A stretch of 64,000 nucleotides of DNA from Pseudomonas sp. PB120 (GTDB lineage: Bacteria > Pseudomonadota > Gammaproteobacteria > Pseudomonadales > Pseudomonadaceae): the NCBI RefSeq assembly GCF_009761815.1, contig NZ_RWIN01000015.1, positions 1 through 64,000 on the forward strand, written 5' to 3'. Positions 9,501-17,649 of the stretch are shown here, piece after piece. The translations under genes and the position numbers were made by a program. Below the pieces are notes generated by a model. The model had not been told where the DNA came from. It made no database searches and saw only the letters and a list, made by a program, of their open reading frames with translations. Within the stretch, counting starts at the first letter, position 1. The number at the start of each line of letters is the position of its first letter.

Positions 9501-10962
9501 GCCAGTGGTGATCAATTTGACGGGGAACGCCACGGGTGGTCCGTTTACGGGCGCCCGGTTGATGTCCATGACCCCGGCCAACGCCGGCACCCCTACGATC
9601 AATACCGTGGGTGCAGGTGCTGCGCTCGGCAATAACTACAGCTTGCGTTTTGCCCCCAATCCCGATGTGGGCGGGATTGTCACGCTGACCTATACCCTGA
9701 GCAATGCCACCGGCACCTCAAGCCCGGGCGTGATTACCATCAGCCTGACGTCGCGCAGTGATCCGTCCAAGGATGCCGAGGTGCAGGGCATGATCAACGC
9801 CCAGGCCAGCAGCAGCCGACGCTTCGCCAGTGGGCAGATCAGTAACTTTCAGCAACGCCTGGAAGCGCTGCACTCGGGTAATGTCAGCTCGTTCAGCAAT
9901 GGTTTCACCCTGACGTCGGCCAGCCTGCAACGCCAGCGTCAACGCCAAAGCCTGAACGATGACCCCACGGGCATTGAACAGTGGTTGCAGATCCAAAGCG
10001 CCAAACTGCAGTCCGATCAGTCGTTGCGATTGAATTCGGCGAGCAAGTCGACACAAGCCTTGCGCGCAAACCCGCTCAGTGAGCTGGCCCCCGAACTCGG
10101 AAGCCCGTCTGCTGACGAGCCGACTTCTGCGCTGGCGTTCTGGACCAGCGGCACGATCAGCATGGGTGACGACTCCAGCGGCAAATCCGGCCAGGGTCAG
10201 GACTTTGTCACCTCGGGCTTGTCCGTGGGCGCGGATTATCGCCTGGCACCGAACCTGACGGTGGGCCTGGGGTTTGGTTATGGCCACGACAAAACCGACA
10301 TCGGCGATAACGGCAGCCGCAGCCAGGCCGACAGCTACAGCCTGGCGCTATACGGCAGCTACCAGCCCATCGAGAACGTCTATCTGGACGGTGTGCTGGG
10401 TTACCAGCGCCTGACCTTCGATAACCGCCGTTATGTCACCGATAACGCCGCAATGGTGAATGGTGATCGCGACGGCAACCAGACCTTCCTCTCCCTGGCC
10501 GCCGGTTATGAATACCGCCTGGAAAACTGGATGCTATCGCCCTACGCACGTCTTGATCTCTCCCACGCGACGCTCGACAAGTACCGGGAACGTGGGGATG
10601 ACCTGTTTGCCCTGAGTTACGACCAGCAGACAGTGAAAACCACCAGCACCAGCCTGGGCCTTCGCAGCTCGTACACACGCGCCACGGGGATCGGCCTCCT
10701 CACGCCCAGCCTGCGTGTTGAATACCAGCACGACTTCCAGGGTGCTGGCGATGCGGCGATGCGCTATGCCGGCGTCGCTGGCAACGGCGCGCTGTATCAG
10801 GTCAAGCTCGACGCCCTTGGCCAGGATCGTGGCGTGTTCGGCGTGGGGCTTGGCCTGCTCACCGAATCCACCTTGAGCCTGAACATGGAGTATCAATACA
10901 CCCTGAGTTCCGCCGCACAGAAGGCACAATCGATGCTGTTCAACCTGAGAAAACCGTTCTAA
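6589..10962 (+). CDS. autotransporter with Ig-like, FN3 and TIG-type passenger domains
   Basis: The 1457-residue protein is a type V secreted adhesin or surface protein. The N-terminus is extended (about 33 residues), followed by a hydrophobic signal (ISLLLGGLCLLMLALGARPALA). The passenger contains several putative-Ig repeats recognised by PAGLTL...ISGTPTETGSF-like blocks, cadherin-like repeats (ISYTPTAGFAGPDSFTY, twice), a fibronectin-III-like domain (about 420-507) and two IPT/TIG domains (about 513-594 and 597-680). The last 280 residues form the autotransporter beta-barrel, starting near LAFWTSGTISMG and ending with a terminal Phe. The start at 6589 has GGAG five bases upstream; 6688 is an alternative at the signal peptide. 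Confidence 0.88.
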   Translation: MLRSDSAIADDFAWSLPTAFSMTSRQRRVGSAKMRHGISLLLGGLCLLMLALGARPALAVDSVKCAPADRAITVARGSTYTIDLSACSIFGLTDNGATAQHGTISGLLNNGDGIATYTNNNDGATSDFFTLQDEDSNDIRFSVTITGAASPITVSPASLPTPVIGSTFSTSLTSSGGVAPYTYTTSDVLPAGLTLAANGIISGTPTETGSFSFGVTATDSTSPTPFSTTKTYSTTISHPSLALTDGQTLPDGAVSQAYTHAFAITGGTAPYTFVVESGSLPPGTTLSSSGLMSGTPSVAGDYTFVVKFTDTTGGLGPYAQSKSFNLKITAALQPPVAGAANVTVAANSTTNPITLNLSGGVASSVAVATAASHGTVTASGTTISYTPTAGFAGPDSFTYNATNTGGTSSPGTITITVMPVAPLAPTISAVVAGNREATVYFTPPTNDGGSTITLYTVTSTPGNVTGMASNSPITLTGLTNGTAYTFKVVATNAIGSSSPSAASSAVTPVGAAPTITAVSPNSGPTTGGTIVTITGSGFTGATRLTFGSVNASAFTVNSDTQITASSPTGSAGIVDVVVTTFSGTSTTGSADQFTYSNAPTVTGLSPASGPIAGGTSVTINGSGFTPSSTVTFGATAATGVTFINTTRLTASAPAGTGVVDVYVTVPGIGTSASNAADRYTYSDVAVGPVAATVAWSSSANSIALDLQGGSPTSVAVASNPAHGTATAVGTNITYTPTAGFAGADSFTYTATKNGTTSSPATVSITVSPPALTLAATGSWTTTKGQPYTQNLVWGGGMAPYSSYTVTGLPNGLSFTPSTANSVAISGTPTQAGSFSITASATDSSTGQGPFTQTSTFTLVVNAASALTLSPGATTFNATFGTAFSQTFTASGGLAPYTFAQSGRLPSGVTWNAATATLAGQPTESGDFAFTLTASDNTPGTPETLTQNYLLKVVGEIPVAPSQSITGAGPGQPVVINLTGNATGGPFTGARLMSMTPANAGTPTINTVGAGAALGNNYSLRFAPNPDVGGIVTLTYTLSNATGTSSPGVITISLTSRSDPSKDAEVQGMINAQASSSRRFASGQISNFQQRLEALHSGNVSSFSNGFTLTSASLQRQRQRQSLNDDPTGIEQWLQIQSAKLQSDQSLRLNSASKSTQALRANPLSELAPELGSPSADEPTSALAFWTSGTISMGDDSSGKSGQGQDFVTSGLSVGADYRLAPNLTVGLGFGYGHDKTDIGDNGSRSQADSYSLALYGSYQPIENVYLDGVLGYQRLTFDNRRYVTDNAAMVNGDRDGNQTFLSLAAGYEYRLENWMLSPYARLDLSHATLDKYRERGDDLFALSYDQQTVKTTSTSLGLRSSYTRATGIGLLTPSLRVEYQHDFQGAGDAAMRYAGVAGNGALYQVKLDALGQDRGVFGVGLGLLTESTLSLNMEYQYTLSSAAQKAQSMLFNLRKPF

Positions 10963-10989
10963 GCGTCCGACAACGCGCTTAAACATCAG

Positions 10990-11026
10990 GCCCCTGCACG
11001 ACAGCACGTCGTGTGGGGGCTTTTTT
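10990..11026 (+). terminator. rho-independent terminator of the autotransporter gene
   Basis: A 13-bp stem (GCCCCTGCACGAC pairing with GTCGTGTGGGGGC, two G-T wobbles), with a 5-base loop, is followed by six T. It lies 27 bases after the autotransporter stop codon. Confidence 0.9.
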
Positions 11027-11139
11027 CATCCTGGCCTGTCGTCAGCAAGGATGAAATGGGGGTCGACCACGCGGTCATCATTCGGTCACAATTAGATATT
11101 AGTTTGCCACTACACAGGAGCAGGAATCAGCATGCAGTG

Positions 11140-13461
11140 ATGCGCCCATCGTTTTCCTCGCCCGGCTTTCTCAGATCCCTGCTCATTACCTTGTGCGCAG
11201 CGACACTCGTTTTTCTCTGGACGTTGTACTGCCAGCAGAAAGCGACCGCCATCCACGACGCCCTCGCCGCCAAATCCGCAGAACACCTCAACCTCGCAAC
11301 CATCGCTGCAGAAAACCTGCGCCAGTTGGTGGATCGCGCGCAGGCGATTGGCAGGGTCACGCGCAGCGACGTTGAAGAGCTGGGGCAACGCCAGGATGGT
11401 CTGGTGAGAATGCTCGCCGAAGACCCCGTGTTCAAACGAATGAGCTTGTATGGCAACGATGGGCAACTGATTTCCGCCAGTCATTCGGATGAATCCAGAG
11501 AGCTGTCGGCCGACTGGTTAAAGCAACTGCAACAACATGCCGCCGCTTACGGCTTCAAACCTGTTCTGCCGGGCATTACGCCGTCGCAAAACAAATCACT
11601 GATCCCGAACTGGCGCCTGCCTTTCCTGCTGCCTCTGCTCGATGCAAGTACCGGAAAAATGAACGGCATCCTCGTCGTGCAGCTCGACGTTGGCTACCTG
11701 GCAGCACTCTTCGAACATATCAACCTGGGTCAAAGCGGCATCCTGCGGCTGCTGGATAACAATGGCCAGGAACGCCTGCGCATCAGCAACAGCGGCGTCG
11801 TCATTTCCGGTCCCATCATGAGGCCCGAGATCCCAAACTCGGGTGATCTGACTGGCAAAACCACCCAGCATGCCGGTGATGAGTCCTACCAGAGCATGTA
11901 CCTGCGGGTGCCGCAGCGCGGGTTCAGCGTGGTGGTCAGCCAGGATGAAGATGAAATCCTCAAATCTTCGCAGCTCACCTATCGCCGCCAACTGTGGTTG
12001 AACCTGTGCATGACCGCGCTCGTACTGGCTGGCCTGTTCTGGACGCTGCGCGTGTTGAGCAGGCGTCAGGAAGCGTTCCTGGCGCTGGAACAAGCGCAGA
12101 TAGAAAACCAGACGCTGATTGGTCGACTTGAAGAGGAGCATCGGCGCAGCAGCCACGCGGCGGCGACCGATCATTTGAGCGGCCTTCACAACCGCCGGCA
12201 ATTCCTGGAGGTCGCCGCGCGAACCCTGGCCCTGCAACGTGGCAAGCGCCGGTTGGTGGCGATTCTGTTCATCGACATGGATCGATTCAAGTCGATCAAC
12301 GACTCACTGGGCCACAAGGTCGGCGACCTGTTGTTGCAAGCCGTCGCCGGGCGAATCAAGCGAATGCTCGAGCCCGGCGACGAAGCCGCGCGCTTCGGCG
12401 GTGACGAGTTTGTGGTGCTGCTGGCGGGAGAGCGCGCAGAAGAGCAAATCGATGCCTGGGTTCGGTCGCTGGTGCAAAAACTGTCGGCCATTTACTCGCT
12501 GAATGAACACGAACTGGTGACCAGCCCCAGTGTCGGCGTCAGCATTTGCCCCAGGGATGGCCAAGACATCGATGGCTTGATTCGCAGTGCCGATGCCGCG
12601 ATGTACTCCGCCAAACGTGCTGGTCGCGGGCAGTACCGCTTCTTCGATCCCTCACTGAATATCGCCGATGTCGAAGAGTTCATTCTGGAGCAGGCGTTCA
12701 GCGCCGCGCTCAAGGAGCGGCAGTTCATCCTTCACTATCAGCCGCAGATTCGTCTGGAATCCATGCTTGTCTGTGGCTACGAGGCGCTGGTGCGCTGGGA
12801 GCATCCCGAGTTCGGTTTGCTCTACCCGGACCGCTTCATCTCGTTGGCCGAGCGCAGCGGCTTCATCATTGCGCTCGGCTGGGAAGTGCTGCGCCTGGCG
12901 TGTGAACACCTGGCGCACTGGCAGGCAGAGGGACGATGGCTACGGCTTGCGATCAACGTGTCGGCGATCCAGCTGCGCCAGGCGGATTTCAGTGACACGG
13001 TGCTCGATGAGTTGAGACGTCATGGCATCGAGCCGCAGTTCCTGGAACTCGAGATAACCGAAACCACTTTGCTGGATCCGGAAGGTCAAGCCATCGAGCA
13101 CCTGCACCGTTTGCGCCGTGCAGGCATGAACATCAGCCTGGATGACTTCGGCAAGGGCTACTCCGGCTTCGCTCACCTTCAATCGCTGCCGCTGACAAAA
13201 CTGAAGATCGACCGTTCGCTCATTGCCCCGCTGTCCAACAGCCCCGATGACAGCCCAATTGTTACGTCGACCATCATCCTGGCCAAACGTCTGGGGCTAG
13301 AAGTCGTGGCCGAAGGCGTAGAGACGCGCGAGCAGGTCGTCTGCCTGAAGCTGGCCGGCTGCGACATCGCTCAGGGCTATCACTTCAGTCGACCGCTGTC
13401 GTTGCAACAACTCAGCGAATACGCCCCCTTCATTAATCTGGTGGAACCGACATGCGCCTGA
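11140..13461 (+). CDS. membrane-bound GGDEF-EAL protein (c-di-GMP turnover)
   Basis: The 773-residue protein has a membrane segment near residues 10-25, a periplasmic sensor region of roughly 260 residues, a second membrane segment (LWLNLCMTALVLAGLFWTL), then GGDEF (DHLSGLHNRR to RFGGDEFVVLL) and EAL (GYEALVRWEHP, EITETTLL, DDFGKGYSGFAHL, KIDRSLI, AEGVETREQ). Both catalytic signatures look intact. The RxxD inhibitory site before GGDEF is not present (EPGD). The frame is open upstream into the preceding terminator, so the ATG at 11140 was chosen; its ribosome binding site is mediocre (AGGAA). It overlaps a periplasmic binding protein gene, suggesting ligand input to the sensor region. Confidence 0.9.
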   Translation: MRPSFSSPGFLRSLLITLCAATLVFLWTLYCQQKATAIHDALAAKSAEHLNLATIAAENLRQLVDRAQAIGRVTRSDVEELGQRQDGLVRMLAEDPVFKRMSLYGNDGQLISASHSDESRELSADWLKQLQQHAAAYGFKPVLPGITPSQNKSLIPNWRLPFLLPLLDASTGKMNGILVVQLDVGYLAALFEHINLGQSGILRLLDNNGQERLRISNSGVVISGPIMRPEIPNSGDLTGKTTQHAGDESYQSMYLRVPQRGFSVVVSQDEDEILKSSQLTYRRQLWLNLCMTALVLAGLFWTLRVLSRRQEAFLALEQAQIENQTLIGRLEEEHRRSSHAAATDHLSGLHNRRQFLEVAARTLALQRGKRRLVAILFIDMDRFKSINDSLGHKVGDLLLQAVAGRIKRMLEPGDEAARFGGDEFVVLLAGERAEEQIDAWVRSLVQKLSAIYSLNEHELVTSPSVGVSICPRDGQDIDGLIRSADAAMYSAKRAGRGQYRFFDPSLNIADVEEFILEQAFSAALKERQFILHYQPQIRLESMLVCGYEALVRWEHPEFGLLYPDRFISLAERSGFIIALGWEVLRLACEHLAHWQAEGRWLRLAINVSAIQLRQADFSDTVLDELRRHGIEPQFLELEITETTLLDPEGQAIEHLHRLRRAGMNISLDDFGKGYSGFAHLQSLPLTKLKIDRSLIAPLSNSPDDSPIVTSTIILAKRLGLEVVAEGVETREQVVCLKLAGCDIAQGYHFSRPLSLQQLSEYAPFINLVEPTCA

Positions 13462-14327
13462 TGATGTGGATAGCCGCCGTCCTGGCGCCCTTGATGCTGA
13501 CGCCCACCGTGAATGCCCAATGCACTCAGCAAAGTCTGCGCATGGCGGTGGTTCCCAAGAAAAGCATGGACGAACTGCTCAGTGACCTTCAGCCCCTGGT
13601 CGAGTTGCTGGGCACGAAGCTGGGAATGCCCGTCGAAATTGTGCCGTCCTCCTCGTATGAAAGCGTTGTCGATGCCGTCGTCTCCGGTGGGGTTGATATC
13701 GCCTGGTTGGGGCCGGCGTCTTACCTCCTCGCGTATCAGCGCGACCCGCGCATCCAGCCCTTTGCGAGCCTGACCATCAATCATGGTTACTTCACCCCCG
13801 CGGGCCACCATTACCAGGCACTGCTAGTGGCGCGCCGCGAGGTTGCCACGGACATTGAAGCGCTGCGCAATAAAAAGGTCGCACTGAGCGACCCGGCCAG
13901 CACTTCCGGCAGTGTGGTGCCTAATGCCGAATTCTCAGCGCTGGTTCAGCAGCCGCTCACCCGGTTTTTCGGCTCCGTCGTCTATTCCGGGTCTCACGCC
14001 AAGTCGCTGGATGCTGTTCTGGATGGAAAAGTGGACGCAGCGTTTGTGGCGAGTGTTCAGGCCGATGCCTACTTGAACAGCGGCCAGATAGGCCGTGACA
14101 CGCTGCACGTGCTGTGGCGCTCAGCGCCGATTTACTATGACCCAATGGTGTTTAGCGGAACGCTGTGCCCCAAGCTGAAGAAGACAATTCGTGAGGCCGT
14201 GTTGAACCATCAAGAGAAACTGGCCAGCTTTTTAGCCTCTCAACAGGCATCGGGCATCGTCCCGGTCAGCCATGCCGAATATGCGCCACTGCTGCGGATG
14301 ATGCAGTCGGTTCCCGTCGAGCAATGA
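13452..14327 (+). CDS. PhnD-like periplasmic substrate-binding protein
   Basis: The 291-residue protein starts with a signal peptide (MRLMMWIAAVLAPLMLTPTVNA) and then has the phosphate/phosphite/phosphonate-binding fold: VPKKSMDELLSDLQPLVELL, DIAWLGPASYLLAY and GKVDAAFVAS blocks typical of PhnD relatives. No ABC permease or ATPase is nearby. Its ATG lies ten bases inside the end of the GGDEF-EAL gene, so the two are coupled. The likely role is as the periplasmic ligand sensor for that signalling protein rather than as a transport component. Ligand identity is unknown. Confidence 0.82.
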   Translation: MRLMMWIAAVLAPLMLTPTVNAQCTQQSLRMAVVPKKSMDELLSDLQPLVELLGTKLGMPVEIVPSSSYESVVDAVVSGGVDIAWLGPASYLLAYQRDPRIQPFASLTINHGYFTPAGHHYQALLVARREVATDIEALRNKKVALSDPASTSGSVVPNAEFSALVQQPLTRFFGSVVYSGSHAKSLDAVLDGKVDAAFVASVQADAYLNSGQIGRDTLHVLWRSAPIYYDPMVFSGTLCPKLKKTIREAVLNHQEKLASFLASQQASGIVPVSHAEYAPLLRMMQSVPVEQ

Positions 14328-14341
14328 TTGCTCTCTCAACG

Positions 14342-15241
14342 TTATCCGACCTGGGTTCGCTGCCGTGTCGCCTGCCAGCACATCAGCGACCCCGCCGTTA
14401 CCAGCACGGCCCCCTGCCAAAACTGCACCTGCAACACGGCGCCCAACCAGACTGAAGCAAACGCCGACGACAGCACCGGTGCAAGGTAGGAAGCCGTCGC
14501 CAACAAGGTGAGATTGCCGCGCAGGATGCCTATGTTCCAGAGCGCGTAGCCCCCCGCCATTCCGACGGCGGCGGCAGCCAGTTCCAGGCTGTTACTCACG
14601 CTGAACGCAGGGATCACTTCGCTGCTGAAGGCGTATTTCACCCAAAGGACGATCGCCGTCAGGACAAAGAACAGCACCACCAGATTCTGCCCGCCCGCGT
14701 ACCGGCGAGTGACGTTGCAATACAGGGCGAAGGTGATCCCGCAGGCCAGCGCCAGGCCATAACTGAGCGGATTGGATGACACATTGGCGACGATGCCGGG
14801 CAATGACAATCCATCACCACTCACCACCCACAAAATGCCGAACAGCGCGAGCGCCGTGCCAGGAATGATAATCCACCGGGCTTTCTGGCCATTCATGACG
14901 ATGGCCAGCACAACGGTCAGGCAGGGCCAGAGATAATTCACCACGACCAGTTCAATCGCCTGATTGCGCGTAGTCGCAAATCCCAGGGCGAGTGACAGGC
15001 ACACCTCGTATGCCACAAACAGCGCACTGCCCAGCACAAGGTAACGCTTGGGCGTCGAGCGCAGGCGCGGTTTTCCCAGCAGGCTCACCAGCAAGAGAGC
15101 GCCCAAGGAATAGATCATTGCCGCGCCGCCCAAAGGGCCGAAGATTTCGCTGACACTCCTGATCAAGCCTGAGGCCGTGCTCCATAAAAGGATCGCCAAC
15201 AATCCGCATGCTGTCGCGGCACGTTCACTTGTGACCCGCAT
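14342..15241 (-). CDS. yddG: DMT/EamA-family exporter, YddG-type
   Basis: The 299-residue protein has ten hydrophobic segments arranged as two EamA repeats. The N-terminus (ATACGLLAILLWSTASGLIRSVSE) and the segments LVVVNYLWPCLTVVLAIVMN and GGYALWNIGILRGNLTLLA resemble the YddG aromatic amino acid exporter group within the drug/metabolite transporters. It sits convergent with the PhnD-like gene, with only 14 bases between their stop codons, and divergent from the patatin gene. Substrate assignment beyond the DMT family is by resemblance only. Confidence 0.8.
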   Translation of the reverse strand: MRVTSERAATACGLLAILLWSTASGLIRSVSEIFGPLGGAAMIYSLGALLLVSLLGKPRLRSTPKRYLVLGSALFVAYEVCLSLALGFATTRNQAIELVVVNYLWPCLTVVLAIVMNGQKARWIIIPGTALALFGILWVVSGDGLSLPGIVANVSSNPLSYGLALACGITFALYCNVTRRYAGGQNLVVLFFVLTAIVLWVKYAFSSEVIPAFSVSNSLELAAAAVGMAGGYALWNIGILRGNLTLLATASYLAPVLSSAFASVWLGAVLQVQFWQGAVLVTAGSLMCWQATRQRTQVG

Positions 15242-15380
15242 GGGCCCTCCTCGCCTGAAAAAGTGGCGAGTCTACTGGAATCTCCATCGCCCAAGCAGTG
15301 AGATGAACGTCGAAGCGCCCGAGCAACCCTGACCCGCCAACTACACTCATTCACACCATCTGCGCACAGAGGTCTCCGCC

Positions 15381-16253
15381 ATGGCGAGCAAAACCGCAAT
15401 CGTATTCGCTGGCGGCGGCAGTCTGGGTGCAGTGCAGGTGGGTATGTTGCGTGCCTTGGTCGAGGCCAGTGTTCATTTCGACCTGGTGGTCGGTGCTTCG
15501 GTCGGCGCTATCAACGGTGCCTATTTTGCCGCCAGGCCCGATGCCGCTGGCGTCGAGGCGCTGGCCGGCTTCTGGCGCGGGTTGAGTAAAACCGACATCT
15601 TCCCCCTCTCCTGGCTCGACACCTGTAGAGGGCTGATCAAGCGGCGTGGCTATCTGTTGCAGCCAGCAGCCTTGAATCGTTTGCTGGGTCAGGCACTGCC
15701 CATTCACCGCATTGAGGACGCAGTTTTGCCCCTGTACATCGTCACCACCAACCTGCTCAGCGGTGCCGAGACGGTGCTGTCCAGTGGCGAAATTGGCCAA
15801 GCGTTACTGGCCAGTGCTGCCATCCCGCTGGTGTTCCCCAGCGTGCAAATCGCTGATCAGTTCCTGATTGACGGCGGCGTGGCCAGCAACACACCGATTG
15901 CGACGGCCGTTGCCTTGGGTGCCGCCAAGGTCGTGGTCATCCCCACCGGGGTGAGTTGCGACCTGAAGCAACCGCCCCGGGGCCTCGTCGCCTTGGCCCT
16001 GCACACCGTCAACCTGATGAGCATGCGCCAGCTGGTGAGCGACATCGAACACTTCCGCACGCTCACCAGCCTGCACATCGTCCCGCCCTTGTGCCCGGTG
16101 GATGTCTCGGTGTTCAACTTCGACCAGACCGAGTCGTTGCTGCAGCGTGCCTATGAGCAAACCCTGCGGTGGCTGGACCGTGGGGGACTCGAACGCACCA
16201 AGGTGCCGGGGGCCCTGACCATCCATTCGCATGACCACGCGCATGAGCATTGA
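15381..16253 (+). CDS. patatin-like phospholipase
   Basis: The 290-residue protein has the patatin oxyanion motif (GGGSLGAVQVGML), the nucleophile elbow GASVG at about residue 40 and the catalytic-dyad Asp in DGGVASNTP. It is therefore a serine acyl hydrolase of the RssA-like bacterial group. There is no signal peptide, so it is probably cytosolic. The C-terminus ends in a His-rich tail (HSHDHAHEH) that could bind metal. A GAGG element precedes the ATG. Confidence 0.88.
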   Translation: MASKTAIVFAGGGSLGAVQVGMLRALVEASVHFDLVVGASVGAINGAYFAARPDAAGVEALAGFWRGLSKTDIFPLSWLDTCRGLIKRRGYLLQPAALNRLLGQALPIHRIEDAVLPLYIVTTNLLSGAETVLSSGEIGQALLASAAIPLVFPSVQIADQFLIDGGVASNTPIATAVALGAAKVVVIPTGVSCDLKQPPRGLVALALHTVNLMSMRQLVSDIEHFRTLTSLHIVPPLCPVDVSVFNFDQTESLLQRAYEQTLRWLDRGGLERTKVPGALTIHSHDHAHEH

Positions 16254-16321
16254 GTAACCCGCACCCGGTTTGAAACCGCCAGCGATGTGCTAACGTTCGC
16301 GCGTCATCACTTTGAAGTCCT

Positions 16322-16948
16322 ATGCCGATGTCCATTGCAGACAATCTCCTCGCCTTCACTTTCGCCGCCACCCTGCTGACGCTCACGCCCGGCCTCGACA
16401 CCGCCCTGATCCTGCGAACCGCGACGGTGGAAGGTAAACAGCAGGCGTTCCGAGCAGCACTGGGTATCAACGCCGGCTGCCTGTTGTGGGGCGCCGCCGT
16501 CGCCTTTGGCCTGGGTGCCCTGATTGCGGTGTCTGAACTGGCGTACAGCCTGCTGAAGTATTGCGGCGCCGCTTACCTGGCCTGGCTCGGATTGAACATG
16601 CTGCTGCGCCCACGTCGCTCATTGTCGCCCGCTGAAGCAGACGCAAAGCCGAATGCAAACTGGTTCCTGAGGGGCATGATGGGCAACGTGCTCAATCCCA
16701 AGATCGGGGTTTTCTACGTGTCCTTTCTCCCGCAGTTCATTCCCCAAGGGCAGGACCTCATTGTCTGGACATTCGGTTTGGTCAGCATTCATGTCGTGCT
16801 TGGTTTGCTGTGGTCGTCGACGCTGATTGGCGCGACCCAACCACTGGCCGGCGTTCTGCGGCGTGGGAATGTGATCAAGTGGATGGATCGCATAACCGGC
16901 ATGGTTTTTGTGCTGTTTGCGGCTCGGTTGGCTTTCAGTAAACGTTAA
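16322..16948 (+). CDS. LysE-family amino acid exporter
   Basis: The 208-residue protein has about six membrane segments and the family pattern: FAATLLTLTPGLDTALILRTA at the start, GINAGCLLWG, AAYLAWLGLNML and GMMGNVLNPKIGVFYVSFLPQFI in the middle. It resembles RhtB/LysE exporters of amino acids or related compounds. ATG at 16328 is an alternative start two codons in. It is monocistronic as far as can be seen. Confidence 0.88.
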   Translation: MPMSIADNLLAFTFAATLLTLTPGLDTALILRTATVEGKQQAFRAALGINAGCLLWGAAVAFGLGALIAVSELAYSLLKYCGAAYLAWLGLNMLLRPRRSLSPAEADAKPNANWFLRGMMGNVLNPKIGVFYVSFLPQFIPQGQDLIVWTFGLVSIHVVLGLLWSSTLIGATQPLAGVLRRGNVIKWMDRITGMVFVLFAARLAFSKR

Positions 16949-17116
16949 GAGTAACTGCCGCCGTTATATGTCCCGCACTGATCAACTAACTCGTCGATTG
17001 CATTTTCTGTTTTGAACAACTTCATAGACGGCATTGCAACGACTTTTCGCTGTAAGCAATTATCGCGTTATAGCTAAATCCCTTTAATTAAGCCTCTTGG
17101 CTCGCCACTGATCGCA

Positions 17117-17153
17117 TTGATTCGCGTCACAAGAACTCCGCAAAAATTATGAT
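17117..17153 (+). promoter_or_regulatory. possible Anr/FNR site and -10 box of the nap operon
   Basis: TTGAT-N4-GTCAC at 17117-17130 matches the first half of the Anr/FNR consensus (TTGAT-N4-ATCAA) fully and the second half only partly. TATGAT at 17148-17153 would serve as a -10 box at a distance fitting an activator bound near -40. Oxygen control of nap is known in other bacteria. The match here is weak. Confidence 0.35.
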
Positions 17154-17187
17154 CTAGTCTCACTAGAGTTTTGGCGGAGTGAATTCA

Positions 17188-17355
17188 ATGTCACTGGCTG
17201 ATGATCAAAAATTACAGCGGCGCAAGGAAACCCTGTTGTTCCTGTTTCTTGTCGTCTGCCTGTTTCCGCTGCTCTCGGTCGTTATCGTGGGCGGCTACGG
17301 CTTCATCGTCTGGTTCCTCCAAATGATCTACGGCCCACCGGGGCCGCCCAACTGA
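17188..17355 (+). CDS. napE: NapE, small membrane protein of periplasmic nitrate reductase operon
   Basis: This short gene encodes 55 residues, beginning MSLADDQKLQRRKETLLFL, with one long hydrophobic helix (about residues 15-45) and ending YGPPGPPN. Size, the charged QRRKE motif before the helix and position directly upstream of napD identify NapE. Its role is not well defined in the family. GGCGGAG precedes the start at fair distance. It is the first gene of napEDABC. Confidence 0.88.
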   Translation: MSLADDQKLQRRKETLLFLFLVVCLFPLLSVVIVGGYGFIVWFLQMIYGPPGPPN

Positions 17356-17388
17356 TAGCTCTTTGCTGGAGACTATTGGAGTCAGCCC

Positions 17389-17649
17389 ATGGACGAAATC
17401 CTGCACATCGCAAGCCTGGTTGTACTGGCCCGACCTGAACTACTTGAAGCTGTTAAAGCCAACTTGCGTCTATTGGACGGTGTTGAACTGCATCAGGAAA
17501 GTGCTGCCGGCAAACTGGTGGTCGTACTTGAAACCGTACACGAAAACCAGATCCTGCAACGCATCGATCAAATCAACAATCTGCCGGGCGTACTGAACGC
17601 CGCATTGATCTATCACGAAGTCCTCGATCCTGCCGGAGACGTCCAATGA
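17389..17649 (+). CDS. napD: NapD, chaperone for NapA maturation
   Basis: The 86-residue protein matches NapD (N-terminal [12 protein letters not shown], and a ferredoxin-like fold), the cytoplasmic chaperone that binds the NapA twin-arginine signal and holds it until the cofactors are inserted. Its stop overlaps the napA start as ATGA, as expected for coupled synthesis of chaperone and client. TTGGAG lies just upstream of the ATG. Confidence 0.9.
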   Translation: MDEILHIASLVVLARPELLEAVKANLRLLDGVELHQESAAGKLVVVLETVHENQILQRIDQINNLPGVLNAALIYHEVLDPAGDVQ

